A program made the position numbers and the translations under genes. A DNA stretch of 64,000 nt, taken from positions 248,001-312,000 of the forward strand of contig NZ_AUGD01000001.1 of assembly GCF_000426845.1 (NCBI RefSeq), written 5' to 3'. How positions within the stretch are numbered: position 1 is the first letter of the stretch; each line of letters starts with the position of its first letter. The notes under the pieces are model-generated. The model saw only the letters and a program-made list of their open reading frames with translations, ran no database searches and was not told the DNA's origin. Of this stretch, positions 36,382 to 45,372 are shown in pieces. This DNA is from Bradyrhizobium sp. in8p8. GTDB taxonomy: Bacteria > Pseudomonadota > Alphaproteobacteria > Rhizobiales > Xanthobacteraceae.

Positions 36382-37875
36382 CTAGAACCGCGGAATGTCC
36401 GGGAACGCCAGCTTGCCCGCGTGCACATGCATGCGACCGAGCTCGGCGCAGCGGTGCAGGGTCGGGAACACCTTTCCGGGATTGAGCAGGCCCTGTGAGT
36501 CGAAGGCGCATTTCAGCCGCTGCTGCTGGTTTAGGTCGATCTCGCTGAACATGTCGGGCATGAGGTCGCGTTTCTCGATGCCGACGCCGTGTTCGCCCGT
36601 GAGCACGCCGCCGAACTCGACGCAGGCGCGCAGGATGTCGGCGCCGAAGGCTTCAGCGCGCTCGATCTCGCCGGGCTTGTTGGCGTCGTAGAGGATGAGA
36701 GGGTGCAGATTGCCGTCGCCGGCGTGGAACACGTTGGCGCAGCCGAGCTGGTATTTTTCCGAGAGCTCGCGGATGCGCGCCAGCGCCTTGGGCAGCGCGC
36801 CGCGGGGAATCGTGCCGTCCATGCAGAGATAATCGGGCGAGATGCGGCCCACGGCCGGGAATGCGGCCTTGCGGCCCGCCCAGAACAGGTTGCGTTCGGC
36901 CTCCGACGTCGAAATCTGGCAGGTGGTGGAGCCGCACGCATTGGCGATGGCCTCGACGCGCGCGATCAGCTCGTCGACCTCGATCTTGGGGCCGTCGAGT
37001 TCAATGATGAGGAGCGCTTCGACGTCGAGCGGATAGCCGGCATGCACGAAGGCCTCCGCGGCGTGGATCGCCGGCTTGTCCATCATTTCCATGCCGCCCG
37101 GAATGATGCCGGCGCCGATGATGCGCGCCACGCATTCGCCGGCGGCCTCGACCTCGGCGAAGCCGACCATCAATGCGCGTGCCGTCTCGGGCTTCTGCAG
37201 GATGCGCACCGTGATCTCTGTGATGACGCCGAGCAGACCTTCGGAGCCCGTGATGACACCCATCAGGTCGTAGCCGGGGTTCTCGGCCGACTTGCCGCCG
37301 ATGCGCAGGATCTCGCCGCTCATCAGCACAATCTCGCAGCCCAGCACGTTGTTGGTGGTCATGCCGTATTTCAGGCAATGCACGCCGCCGGAATTCTCCG
37401 CGACATTGCCGCCGATCGAGCAGGCGATCTGGGAGGACGGATCGGGCGCATAATAGAAGCCGGCATGAGCGACGGCTTGGCTGATCGCCAGATTGGTGAC
37501 GCCGGGCTCGGTGACGACGACGCGGTTGTCGAAATCGATCTCGCGGATGCGCTTGAACTTGCCAAGCCCCAACAGCACGCCGTCCTCGAGCGGCAGCGCG
37601 CCGCCCGAGAGCGAGGTGCCAGAGCCGCGCGGCACCACCTTGATGCTCTGCTCTGCACAATATTTCAGGACGAGCGAGACCTGCTCCGTCGTATCCGGCA
37701 GCACCACGACCATCGGCGGCTGCCGGTAGGCGGTCAGCCCGTCGGACTCGTAGGCCCGCATCTCGGCGGCACTGTCGATCACGCCTTCCCCGGGCACGAT
37801 CGCACGCAACGCAGCAATGATTTCCGCGCGCCGCGCGAGCACGGCCTGGTCGCTGGCAGGCATCATGATGGCCAT
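36382..37875 (-). CDS. glcD: Glycolate oxidase subunit GlcD (FAD-linked)
   Basis: The 497-residue catalytic flavoprotein oxidises glycolate to glyoxylate. It has the FAD-binding segments VVPRGSGTSLSGGALP, CSIGGNVAENSGGVHCLKYG and ITGSEGLLGVITEI, and the C-terminal FAD-oxidase domain with VFHAGDGNLHPLI and LTGEHGVGIEKRD. The start at 37875 (MAIMMPAS) has AAGGA upstream. It heads the glcD-glcE-glcF operon. A lactate-dehydrogenase-like specificity (D-lactate) is an alternative. Confidence 0.94.
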   Translation of the reverse strand: MAIMMPASDQAVLARRAEIIAALRAIVPGEGVIDSAAEMRAYESDGLTAYRQPPMVVVLPDTTEQVSLVLKYCAEQSIKVVPRGSGTSLSGGALPLEDGVLLGLGKFKRIREIDFDNRVVVTEPGVTNLAISQAVAHAGFYYAPDPSSQIACSIGGNVAENSGGVHCLKYGMTTNNVLGCEIVLMSGEILRIGGKSAENPGYDLMGVITGSEGLLGVITEITVRILQKPETARALMVGFAEVEAAGECVARIIGAGIIPGGMEMMDKPAIHAAEAFVHAGYPLDVEALLIIELDGPKIEVDELIARVEAIANACGSTTCQISTSEAERNLFWAGRKAAFPAVGRISPDYLCMDGTIPRGALPKALARIRELSEKYQLGCANVFHAGDGNLHPLILYDANKPGEIERAEAFGADILRACVEFGGVLTGEHGVGIEKRDLMPDMFSEIDLNQQQRLKCAFDSQGLLNPGKVFPTLHRCAELGRMHVHAGKLAFPDIPRF

Positions 37876-38149
37876 ATCAAGTCCTTCATGGCATATCGTT
37901 CCGGCTGACGCCGTACGATCGATTTGTCGCGACAAATCAATCACGTCCGCGCCCGTTTGGGTAGGCCATCCGAAAGTCGCAGCGACGATGTTCCGCGAGT
38001 TCGCTCTGGGACAAGTAGGAAATCGTGAAACCTGTCATGGTTTGGTGGCTTGTCCAAGCCGAGCAGGCCTGCCAAAAGCGGCAGGTCGGCGATTGTCGAT
38101 CAGGCAAGAGACTGACCAGAGCCACCAGGGAAGAGACGAAGAGCACCCG

Positions 38150-38545
38150 ATGACAAAACTGACTTTTGGCGCACTGACGATCCTCACCGCGATTGCCACC
38201 GCTCCCGCCGCGATGGCGCAGGATGTCGCGGCCGGCAAGACATCGTTCAACAAGTGCCTGGCCTGCCACGCGATCGGCGAAGGCGCCAAGAACAAGGTCG
38301 GCCCCGAGCTCAATGGCCTCAAGGGCCGCAAGTCGGGCACCGTTGAGGGCTACAACTACACGGACGCGAACAAGAATTCCGGCATCACCTGGGACGAGGC
38401 GACGTTCAAGGAATACATCAAGGACCCCAAGGCCAAGATCCCCGGCACAAAGATGGCGTTCGCCGGCATCAAGAACGAGACCGAGATCGCCAATCTCTGG
38501 GCCTTCATCGCCCAGTACGACAAGGACGGGAAGATCAAGCAGTAA
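38150..38545 (+). CDS. Class I c-type cytochrome (cytochrome c2/c550-like)
   Basis: A 131-residue periplasmic monohaem cytochrome. The signal peptide is MTKLTFGALTILTAIATAPA, cleaved near AMAQ. The haem site FNKCLACHAIGEG lies near mature residue 15 and the distal Met ligand is in PGTKMAFAG. It carries electrons between membrane complexes. It is divergent from glcD with 274 bases between; a link with glycolate oxidation is only positional. The start is preceded by a GAAGAG-like site. Confidence 0.92.
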   Translation: MTKLTFGALTILTAIATAPAAMAQDVAAGKTSFNKCLACHAIGEGAKNKVGPELNGLKGRKSGTVEGYNYTDANKNSGITWDEATFKEYIKDPKAKIPGTKMAFAGIKNETEIANLWAFIAQYDKDGKIKQ

Positions 38546-38585
38546 GCGCGCAAAACGCGGCCGCTGACATCGCTTGATAACGGGT

Positions 38586-39542
38586 TCAGTCGGCGGCCGC
38601 CTGCGCCGGAACGATCTTGCCGATCATGGTCTCGATCTCCGCCTTCACAAGATCCGGCACGGCGTTCTGCACCATGTGGCCGAGACCGGGACGTACGATC
38701 AGCTTCGCATTCGGCACCATGGCCGCGAACGGGCGCGCATGGATGTTGGTCGATACCGTCTTGTCGGGCTCGCCGGCGATGATCGTCACCGGCGCGGAAA
38801 TCTCGCCATAGCGCGCGACTTGCGCGGCGACGGCCTCCTTCAGCGTCACCAGATCATGGGCGTTGGCGATGAATTCGCGGGGGCGCAGCAGCAGCGGCGT
38901 CGCGGAGTCCTTGACGAAGCCATCCGGCATGGTTTGCGGCAGGAAGACATTGCGCGCGCCGGATTCAGCGAGAACATAGCCGAGCGGCAGCGTGATGGTG
39001 TAGGCGAGCAGCGGACCGATCACGGGCGTTGCGATGATCTCGTTGTAGCGGCCGACGCCGCCGCGCCAGGGATGAGTGACGGGCGCGAGCATCACAAGAC
39101 CGGCAACGCGGTGCGGATGATCGAGCGCGATCCGCGCGCCGAGAGCACCGCTCCAGGAATGCACCACGAAGACCGCGCGATCGATCCCGAGCTTATGAAG
39201 CGCCTCGTCGATCATCCGCGCCTGGATCTGCGGTGTCGAATCCTGCCGGCGCGCCCGCGAGCTCCAGCCATGGCCGGGGCGGTCGATCAGAACAACGCGC
39301 CGGTCCTCCGCGAGGATATCGCCGAGCGGCCGCCGCATCGCTTCGAGATTGGAACTCGCGCCGTGCAGCATCACGACCGGCAGGCCGGCCTCACGCGGGC
39401 CGAGATCGACGACGTGCAGCGTCGCGCCGTCGACTTCGATCATCCGGCCCTGCGGCGGAAAGGCGCGTTGCACGGCGACGATTCCCACCTGCGTGACCAG
39501 GGCCAGCAGAACCAGCGCCGTCACGGCTGACATCACGATCAT
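38586..39542 (-). CDS. Alpha/beta hydrolase (membrane-anchored)
   Basis: About 318 residues. An N-terminal hydrophobic helix (VMSAVTALVLLALVTQVGIV) suggests an anchor or uncleaved signal. The fold is canonical: oxyanion segment VVMLHGASSNLE, nucleophile elbow VVHSWSGAL (Ser inside H-S-W), acid AGEPDKTVS and His in GLGHMVQ. The Gly before the elbow His is Val. Start uncertain: ATG 39542, ATG 39533 or GTG 39569. The substrate is unknown. Similar in architecture to the hydrolase at 45373-46377. Confidence 0.82.
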   Translation of the reverse strand: MIVMSAVTALVLLALVTQVGIVAVQRAFPPQGRMIEVDGATLHVVDLGPREAGLPVVMLHGASSNLEAMRRPLGDILAEDRRVVLIDRPGHGWSSRARRQDSTPQIQARMIDEALHKLGIDRAVFVVHSWSGALGARIALDHPHRVAGLVMLAPVTHPWRGGVGRYNEIIATPVIGPLLAYTITLPLGYVLAESGARNVFLPQTMPDGFVKDSATPLLLRPREFIANAHDLVTLKEAVAAQVARYGEISAPVTIIAGEPDKTVSTNIHARPFAAMVPNAKLIVRPGLGHMVQNAVPDLVKAEIETMIGKIVPAQAAAD

Positions 39543-39867
39543 CGAGCGAATCCGGGTGATCCTGGGCACAGGGCAGTTACGAGAGCGATCGGACGGCAGT
39601 TTCGCCGCCGGCCTTTTTCGCTTCCACTGTAAATGCCGGGGCTGTGGATATGTGCATAATTCAAAACGAAAAAACTCAACGAAATCAGCGGCTCTCCCAA
39701 CGCGCGCGCCGGCCCGGGATAGCTTCATGCAGTCGTCATCGCGGCGTCCATATAATCGCCACGGTCGGTTCCGCCATCTACGCGCGGATGGGCGCCGATC
39801 CGCCTCGCAACCTCAGAGATGCGGGAAAGACCGGCAGGATTTGTCCTGGTTGAACCGGAGAACCTCA
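39543..39867. other. Intergenic region, about 325 bases
   Basis: It holds the presumed divergent promoters of the hydrolase and the small protein that follows. An AT-rich patch near 39640-39690 stands out, but no gene, hairpin or recognised operator is seen. Confidence 0.4.
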
Positions 39868-40050
39868 ATGAGCTTCAGATCAAGCGACACTGCGATCGAC
39901 GAAATCGTCGCGAGTTGCAATGGCGACCTGCGCGGTGCGGTGCGGGCGCTGCTCCTGATCAACGAGCATCTCGAGACCGAGCTTGCAAGGGCTTACGCCG
40001 CAGCGGCCGATCGCGGCCTTGTCGAGCGCGGCGGCAACGTCCTGCATTGA
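39868..40050 (+). CDS. Small hypothetical protein, 60 residues
   Basis: MSFRSSDTAIDEIVASCNGD begins the protein, followed by a helix LRGAVRALLLINEHLETELA and AYAAAADRGL. It is predicted all-helical and cytosolic. GGAG lies ~9 bases upstream of ATG 39868. I recall very similar small proteins in bradyrhizobia, which supports its being real, but cannot verify it here. No function is known. Confidence 0.62.
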   Translation: MSFRSSDTAIDEIVASCNGDLRGAVRALLLINEHLETELARAYAAAADRGLVERGGNVLH

Positions 40051-40143
40051 AGTGCGATCGATCGCACTTCAGGCTCTCTCTTGAGCGTGATCTCGTCGAA
40101 AGAGACCGCCGCACACGTTTCCGGATCATGCTCGGCGCGCGGG

Positions 40144-40404
40144 CTAGTTCGTCCCGTCTTCCTCCTTTTCGTCCTCGGGCGTGACTGCGGGACAGACGCG
40201 GATCGTCGAGCGGGCAAGCTTGGCATCCGCCCTTGACTTGTAGGGACCGTCGCCGAAGAAGATGTCGCCGGCGATGACCGGATTGCTGGTCACGATATTG
40301 CATTTTCCGGTGGCGCGGTTGCCGACCACCCAGAACAGTCCGTCGGCGAAGCTCACCGTTCCCGACCCGAGCAGCAAGACAGCTGCGACCATCAAACGCT
40401 TCAT
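40144..40404 (-). CDS. Small exported hypothetical protein
   Basis: 86 residues with a signal peptide (MKRLMVAAVLLLGSGTVSFA). The mature part starts DGLFWVVGNRATGKCNIVTS and includes FFGDGPYKSRADAKLARSTI and RVCPAVTPED, with two Cys that may form a disulfide, ending in an acidic tail (EDEKEEDG). AGGAG precedes ATG 40404. I recall such small Cys-containing exported proteins as repeated families in bradyrhizobia; no function is established. Confidence 0.68.
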   Translation of the reverse strand: MKRLMVAAVLLLGSGTVSFADGLFWVVGNRATGKCNIVTSNPVIAGDIFFGDGPYKSRADAKLARSTIRVCPAVTPEDEKEEDGTN

Positions 40405-40528
40405 GGCTTTCGCTCCTGCCGTGGACGTAGGCCTGCAAAGCGCCGCGCAACAGCCCCGCTGCGCGACGGCTGCGATCGTGGTTAATCGGCGACGGCTGCA
40501 ATCGCTCAAGAAATGATCGAGTTGTAGG

Positions 40529-41161
40529 CTAGATGTCGCGGCCCTCGACCTTCTCGGTCAGCGCCTTGACCTGATCGGGTATCTTTTCGAGGTGGGGATT
40601 GACGGCGAGCGCCTTGCGATAGGCATCAAGTGCGCGCTTCTCGTTGCCGACCTCCTGCATGATCATGCCGAGACCAGCGAGCGCGCCGAAATGGCGCGGC
40701 TCCCGGATCAGCACTTGCTGGATGTCCGAAAGAGAGCGGCCATAGTCGTTCTGCATGTAATAGAGCGTCGCACGCCGGTTCCATGCCTCGATGTAATCCG
40801 GCCTGAGCTTGATGACCGAATCCAGGAGCTTGATCGCAACCTCGATCTTCTTCGCGTCGACCGCGGTCTTGGCCCGTGCCATCAGAAGCGCCGCAGTGTC
40901 GCTCGGTGTCTGCAGCCAGACCGCCCAGATCCGCGCCTCGACGTGCTTGGCGCTGGCCTCGTCGGGGGCCGCCTTCAACGCGCCGAACAGGAAGTCGAGA
41001 TTCTTGCTGCGATCGACCTTGGGCAGCTTGGCAGGCGCTTCCGGGAGCTTCTTCTGTTTGCCGGGCGGCTCAACCTGCTGCGCCAGGGCTGGAGCCACGC
41101 CGGCGGTTCCCAGCACAAGGGCCAGACACAGCGCGCGGACGAAGGGGAATCTGATTGTCAT
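40529..41161 (-). CDS. TPR-repeat periplasmic protein
   Basis: A 210-residue protein with a signal peptide (FVRALCLALVLGTAGVAPALA). A Lys/Pro-rich spacer follows, then helical repeats from about residue 55, including IKLRPDYIEAWNRRATLYYM and REPRHFGALAGLGMIMQEVG, which read as tetratricopeptide repeats. It likely acts as a protein-interaction scaffold in the periplasm. ATG 41161 gives a good signal peptide. It follows rpmJ on the same strand beyond a hairpin. Confidence 0.82.
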   Translation of the reverse strand: MTIRFPFVRALCLALVLGTAGVAPALAQQVEPPGKQKKLPEAPAKLPKVDRSKNLDFLFGALKAAPDEASAKHVEARIWAVWLQTPSDTAALLMARAKTAVDAKKIEVAIKLLDSVIKLRPDYIEAWNRRATLYYMQNDYGRSLSDIQQVLIREPRHFGALAGLGMIMQEVGNEKRALDAYRKALAVNPHLEKIPDQVKALTEKVEGRDI

Positions 41162-41183
41162 CGTGAAAGTCTAAACGCGCAAA

Positions 41184-41208
41184 GCCGCCCTTGCCAAGCA
41201 AGGGCGGC
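41184..41208 (-). terminator. Hairpin downstream of rpmJ
   Basis: Perfect 11-bp stem GCCGCCCTTGC / GCAAGGGCGGC with a CAA loop, then TTT on the minus strand. The T tract is short, so it may be a weak terminator for rpmJ. Confidence 0.6.
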
Positions 41209-41284
41209 GTCAAACTCGTGTGAGAGCGTAGTCTTGCGGAGCGCCTGACGGCGCCCGGCAGGGCAAGATCAGCCTTAGGGCGGA

Positions 41285-41410
41285 TCAGCCCTGGCGAGCC
41301 TTGAAGCGGCGCTGCACCTTGTTGATCACATAGACCCGGCCCTTGCGGCGGACCAGGCGGTTGGCGCGATGGCGACCGCGCAGTGATTTCAGCGAGTTAC
41401 GGACCTTCAT
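41285..41410 (-). CDS. rpmJ: 50S ribosomal protein L36
   Basis: A 41-residue ribosomal protein. [20 protein letters not shown] followed by [17 protein letters not shown] matches the alphaproteobacterial, Cys-free type of L36 that does not bind zinc. AGGA lies upstream of ATG 41410. It stands alone rather than in the spc operon, as is usual in this group. Confidence 0.95.
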   Translation of the reverse strand: MKVRNSLKSLRGRHRANRLVRRKGRVYVINKVQRRFKARQG

Positions 41411-41720
41411 GGCAGAATCCTGAACGTTCGAAAGGCCGTTTTCGGCACTACCGTTTCGGCACGCGCGAATGTGGCAAAATGGGATCTTTCCCGCCGGCGG
41501 ACCGACCGCCCGGGACGGGGCGGTTCTTAAGGCATGGCGGGAGGTGATGTCAATGTTAACTGGCCGCGCCGGACCGGCAATCCGTGAAAACAACCCCATG
41601 CACTGTAGAAGCGGCCGGATCGGCCGGATTTTCTGGCAATGACTTCAAAGGCCTCCCGCGACGCCTTGCCAAATTCGTTATATACTATAATCAATTCGGC
41701 AACACGTCGGGAGGACACCC
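41411..41720. other. Intergenic region between divergent rpmJ and amidohydrolase
   Basis: 310 bases. It is AT-rich near 41671-41695. It holds presumed promoters for both genes; nothing else is recognised. Confidence 0.45.
41666..41691 (+). promoter_or_regulatory. Candidate promoter of the amidohydrolase gene
   Basis: A perfect TATAAT lies at 41686-41691, with TTGCCA at 41666-41671. The 14-base spacer is shorter than optimal, so the -35 choice is doubtful. A perfect -10 hexamer in this GC-rich sequence is notable. Confidence 0.3.
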
Positions 41721-42605
41721 ATGCCGAAGCTGAAGCTGCCAAACATCGACGATGTCGTCGCCATCGACATCCACACCCATGCCGAGGAGCCCTGCGGCAC
41801 GCATCCCGACGACGGCTACGACGATTTCCAGGCGCAGATGGCGGAGTATTTCAAGTCGCCGCACAAGCATCCGCCGACGGTGCCGGAGACCGCGGCCTAC
41901 TACCGCTCGAAGAACATCGCCGCCGTGATCTTCCCTGTCGATGCCGAGCGCGAGACCGGTTTCCGCCGCTACAAGAACGAGGAGATGCTGGAGATCGCCT
42001 CCGAGCATCTGGACGTCCTCATCCCCTTCGTCTCGATCGACCCGCACAAGGGCAAGCTGGGCGCGCGCGAGGCGCGCAAGCTGATCGAGGAATACGGCGT
42101 GCGCGGCTTCAAATTCCACCCGACCATGCAGGGCTTCTATGCCAACGACCGCATGGCCTATCCACTCTATGAAGAGATCAACAATGGCGGCGCGATCGCG
42201 CTGTTCCACACCGGCCAGACCGGCGTCGGCTCCGGCATGCCGGGCGGCATGGGCATGCGGCTGAAATATTCCAACCCCATGTACATGGACGACGTCGCGG
42301 CCGACTTCCCCGATCTCAAGATCATCCTCGCACACCCCTCCTTCCCCTGGCAGGAAGAGGCGCTGTCGGTCGCGACCCACAAGCCGAACGTCTACATCGA
42401 CCTCTCCGGCTGGTCGCCAAAGTATTTTCCGCCGATCCTGGTGCGCTACATCAACTCGATTCTGCAGGACAAGATGCTGTTCGGCTCGGACTGGCCGGTG
42501 ATCACGCCGGACCGCTGGCTGTCGGACTTCGCCAAGATCGACATCCGCGACGAGATCCGGCCGAAGGTGCTGAAGGCCAACGCGCGCAAGCTGTTGGGGA
42601 TCTAG
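41721..42605 (+). CDS. Amidohydrolase family protein (COG2159 type)
   Basis: A 294-residue TIM-barrel metal-dependent hydrolase or decarboxylase. Metal ligands are AIDIHTHAEE (HxH), the RGFKFHPTMQG region, IILAHPSFPW and the C-terminal Asp in LFGSDWPVITP. Relatives include 2-amino-3-carboxymuconate-6-semialdehyde decarboxylase-like proteins and ring-cleavage product hydrolases; the exact reaction cannot be told. GGGAGGA precedes the ATG. It stands alone. Confidence 0.87.
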   Translation: MPKLKLPNIDDVVAIDIHTHAEEPCGTHPDDGYDDFQAQMAEYFKSPHKHPPTVPETAAYYRSKNIAAVIFPVDAERETGFRRYKNEEMLEIASEHLDVLIPFVSIDPHKGKLGAREARKLIEEYGVRGFKFHPTMQGFYANDRMAYPLYEEINNGGAIALFHTGQTGVGSGMPGGMGMRLKYSNPMYMDDVAADFPDLKIILAHPSFPWQEEALSVATHKPNVYIDLSGWSPKYFPPILVRYINSILQDKMLFGSDWPVITPDRWLSDFAKIDIRDEIRPKVLKANARKLLGI

Positions 42606-42738
42606 TGGCGGCATGAGTTTGGGTTGAACCTGTTTGCTTTGCGCTTGGGCTCGACGTCGGCCTGAAGCGTGGCTCACTATTCCAATTCGCCCGCGGCCAG
42701 GCACCGGCTGTAATGAGCGGGCGCAGGATTGCAGCGGT

Positions 42739-43740
42739 TCAATCGGCGAGACTGTGTTTGCTCATTCGCAAGGCGACAACCACACCCTCGTCTGACCACT
42801 CGAAAGCTATGGTGCCGCCAAGCTGTGAAGCCATGCTCCGGTGCACCATCTTGCTTCCGAAGCCGTGCAGCTTTGTTGGCGCGACCACCGGAGGGCCGCC
42901 GCGTTCGGTCCACATGACCACAACTTCGTCTTCATGGGCGTTGCATGAAACGTCCAAGGTGCCACTCGAAACAGACAATGCGCCGTATTTCGCAGAGTTT
43001 GTCGCCAGTTCGTGGATCACGAGGGCTAGTGCCGTGCTCGAGCTCTCTCCCACGGTCATCTTGGGGACCGAAACGCGAATACGAACACTAGCTCCCTTCT
43101 CATCGTACGGTGCGAGCAGGACAGAGATGAGATCGCCGAGAAGCGTGGCCCCGGTCTTCTGACCGGGTATTCGACGAATGAGGTCTTGAGCACGGCCTAG
43201 GGCGATCAGGCGACTGGTCAGTTCCTGTGCCATCTCTTCTTTTGTTTCGGCCGAGCGGGATGTGATTTGGGTAAGGGCCGTCGCAATCGTCAAAAGATTC
43301 TTCACCCGATGGCTCATCTCCCCCGCCAGCAGTTCATTTGCTTCCTCGGCCTGCTTGCGTTGGGTGACATCAAGGAAGATACCGAACATAACTCGTTCTG
43401 CGATGTCAGCATCGTCCCCTTGGCCCCGGGCGGAGATCCAGCGAACATCGCCTCCAGATAAGATACGAAAATCGATCTCATAAGCGCCCACTACCGCTCG
43501 CGTTGCCGAAAAGGCCGACCTGACCCTTTCGAGATCGGCAGGATGAATATTCCTGGACAGTATTTCGAAGGTAATTGTCCGTTCTTCCTTCGGAACATCC
43601 CAAAGATCATATGCGGCCTCGTCCATCGTGATCGCGTCAGTGTCGACGTTCCAAGACCACAATGCGACGCCGGCGGCGCGCGTCGCGGCCCGGAGGTGCT
43701 TTTCGTGCCATACGGGCATGCTCACGTCTCGAGGAGACAT
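42739..43740 (-). CDS. PAS-domain HWE-family sensor histidine kinase
   Basis: A 333-residue cytosolic kinase without transmembrane segments. Residues ~15-130 form a PAS domain (AAGVALWSWNVDTDAITMDE; VRWISARGQGDDADI). The phosphoacceptor is His144 in EMSHRVKNLLTIA, the HWE-type dimerisation box; the ATPase part has VIHELATNSAKYGALS and VMWTERGG with the diagnostic W-x-E. HWE kinases often sense light or act in the general stress response. No response regulator is adjacent, so it is an orphan. Confidence 0.9.
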   Translation of the reverse strand: MSPRDVSMPVWHEKHLRAATRAAGVALWSWNVDTDAITMDEAAYDLWDVPKEERTITFEILSRNIHPADLERVRSAFSATRAVVGAYEIDFRILSGGDVRWISARGQGDDADIAERVMFGIFLDVTQRKQAEEANELLAGEMSHRVKNLLTIATALTQITSRSAETKEEMAQELTSRLIALGRAQDLIRRIPGQKTGATLLGDLISVLLAPYDEKGASVRIRVSVPKMTVGESSSTALALVIHELATNSAKYGALSVSSGTLDVSCNAHEDEVVVMWTERGGPPVVAPTKLHGFGSKMVHRSMASQLGGTIAFEWSDEGVVVALRMSKHSLAD

Positions 43741-44354
43741 TGGTTTAGTTTTCCCGCTGATTCAGGTAAGGCGCGTCCTCATCCGAAGTGAAGGCGCCAT
43801 GATGTGCCGGTGATGGATTCACTAGGCGCTGGTTCCCTCAAGATAGATACAGAATTCCACAGCAAAGCAGCCGTAGTGACGCTGCAACCGCAACTCGTCC
43901 CCTGCACTGACGGGCGGTTCCGATGTAGCCGGGTGACCGCTTTGAGAATAAGCCAAAGGGCGGCTTACTTTCACGACTCAATGCTGATGAAGCAGTTTGC
44001 GGGCTTCGTCCTCACCCCGAGGCTCCATTCTTCGTCCGGCCGGGACTTGCCAACGACGTCCTGAACGGAGCGCCTGCGAAAGGTCGTCGCCGCCCGCCAT
44101 GCCGCCTTGTCATCCGGCAATCCCCCGTCATGGCTTGGGCACCTTGTGGACGTGGAGGAAGTGTCTGGGCATTCTCAAGTATGCCGCTGCGGCGGACAGA
44201 CGGCTCCAGATACGGGAACGAAATCGGGCCACTTCTAAGTCAACTTAGGCCGGTAGCGCGGGCGACGCGCGCGCTCCCGCGATGAGCGCACCTCAGTCAA
44301 GCATTGCTCAACTTCGCTGATGGGCAATTGTGGACATTCCCGCAACGGACTTCC
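43741..44354. other. Gene-free stretch, about 610 bases
   Basis: Open frames exist on both strands, but none has family resemblance, a good ribosome site or typical codon use. It may include the kinase promoter and degenerate sequence; nothing firm is seen. Confidence 0.45.
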
Positions 44355-44570
44355 CTATGAGGTCCTGTGCCCCCGGGACGCAGATGGCGGATATGCCGCC
44401 TGCGCATCGGATTGCAATTGCTCCTCAGCCCGATGCCAATATTCTTCGTCCCTTCCTTCCTGTCGGCCCTCCAATTCCCAAAGATGGTGGGCCCGCTCAC
44501 GGATCCGTCCTTCAAGAGCGGTGCCATCCTCTCCTCCGTCTCCGAGACTTGTAACGCCTTGGTCGGACAT
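44355..44570 (-). CDS. DUF2934 domain-containing protein
   Basis: A 71-residue protein. RIRERAHHLWELEGRQEG followed by RDEEYWHRAEEQL is a clear DUF2934 signature, a short helical domain common in rhizobial genomes. The start ATG 44570 has AAGGGATG upstream. Function unknown. It sits in a sparse accessory-looking stretch, with no good partner gene. Confidence 0.72.
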   Translation of the reverse strand: MSDQGVTSLGDGGEDGTALEGRIRERAHHLWELEGRQEGRDEEYWHRAEEQLQSDAQAAYPPSASRGHRTS

Positions 44571-44985
44571 GCATTCATCCCTTTGAGTGTTCGGCTACGA
44601 GGTCACGCGATAAGAACGTGTCGCGCTAGCTATGGAAGAGTGCCGCTGCACAACGAGAAGCAGCAGGAACACGGGAACCACGATTGGCGGAACGATCCAT
44701 TCCGAGGTCCAACAATGCCAAATCGCACGCTCCTGCGCGAGCACGACGTGGTCGTGCTTCAATGACCGGTTCTCGGCGAGAGCGCACGTGACTCTCAGTC
44801 ACCGGTCGAAGCCGTAGCGGAAGATACGGTGGTGGATACGACCCTACGCTTGCATCACGCCAATAGCGAGGACTAAACGCCGCGCGCCCCGATGGCTCGA
44901 TAGTGCTGGCTATTGCCACGCACAAAGCCCAAGGTCCTGATCGCCGGTGCCGGTCGGGGACGCTCTCACAAGAAGGCAGGCGCGC
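44571..44985. other. Gene-free stretch, about 415 bases
   Basis: No frame on either strand looks like a known protein and no hairpin or repeat stands out. It may include promoters of the flanking small genes. Confidence 0.4.
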
Positions 44986-45243
44986 ATGACCATCCGTTCG
45001 CGGCGGGAAACCGTCACATTCAAGCATCCGTTCCACATCCGCGGCATTGCGCGCGAGTTGCCGGCAGGCCGCTATGAGGTCGTCACCGACGAGGAGATGA
45101 TCGATGGACTTTCGTTCGCGGCTTGGCGCCGTGTCGCCACCATGATCACGGTGCCGTCCAAAGACGTGCAGGGCGCGACGGAGATACGCGCGATCAGTTC
45201 GGTCGACCTCGCGGACGCTCAGCGCACCGACGTGAACCGCTGA
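44986..45243 (+). CDS. Small hypothetical protein, 85 residues
   Basis: MTIRSRRETVTFKHPFHIRG starts the protein, then ELPAGRYEVVTDEEMIDGLS and FAAWRRVATMITVP. It is compact and beta-rich. I recall similar small proteins in many bradyrhizobia, which fits its real-protein character. AGGCAGG precedes ATG 44986. Its TGA overlaps the start codon of the interrupted gene that follows (TGATG), so the two were probably translated together. Function unknown. Confidence 0.65.
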   Translation: MTIRSRRETVTFKHPFHIRGIARELPAGRYEVVTDEEMIDGLSFAAWRRVATMITVPSKDVQGATEIRAISSVDLADAQRTDVNR

Positions 45244-45372
45244 TGACCGACATCCCCGTCGAGTTCGACAAGCACCGCTGCAAGGCGGCGCAGTAGGCAA
45301 CAGATCTTCGCCGTGCGCTGGCCGAGATCGAGAACAATGCCAGGGACCTGCGCGAGCGCGAATCCAATCTGC
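45243..45372 (+). pseudogene. Small gene interrupted by a stop codon and truncated
   Basis: ATG 45243 overlaps the preceding TGA. The frame reads MTDIPVEFDKHRCKAAQ, then TAG at 45294-45296, then continues in frame with TDLRRALAEIENNARDLRER before resemblance is lost where the convergent hydrolase gene begins. I recall intact proteins in related genomes that run through this position and continue for about 60 more residues. So both a nonsense change and loss of the 3' part are likely. Remembered similarity only. Confidence 0.45.

Noticed and set aside
44626..45300. Minus-strand frame of 224 codons over the small-gene pair
   Set aside because: It overlaps the better-supported 85-residue plus-strand gene and lacks protein-like features.
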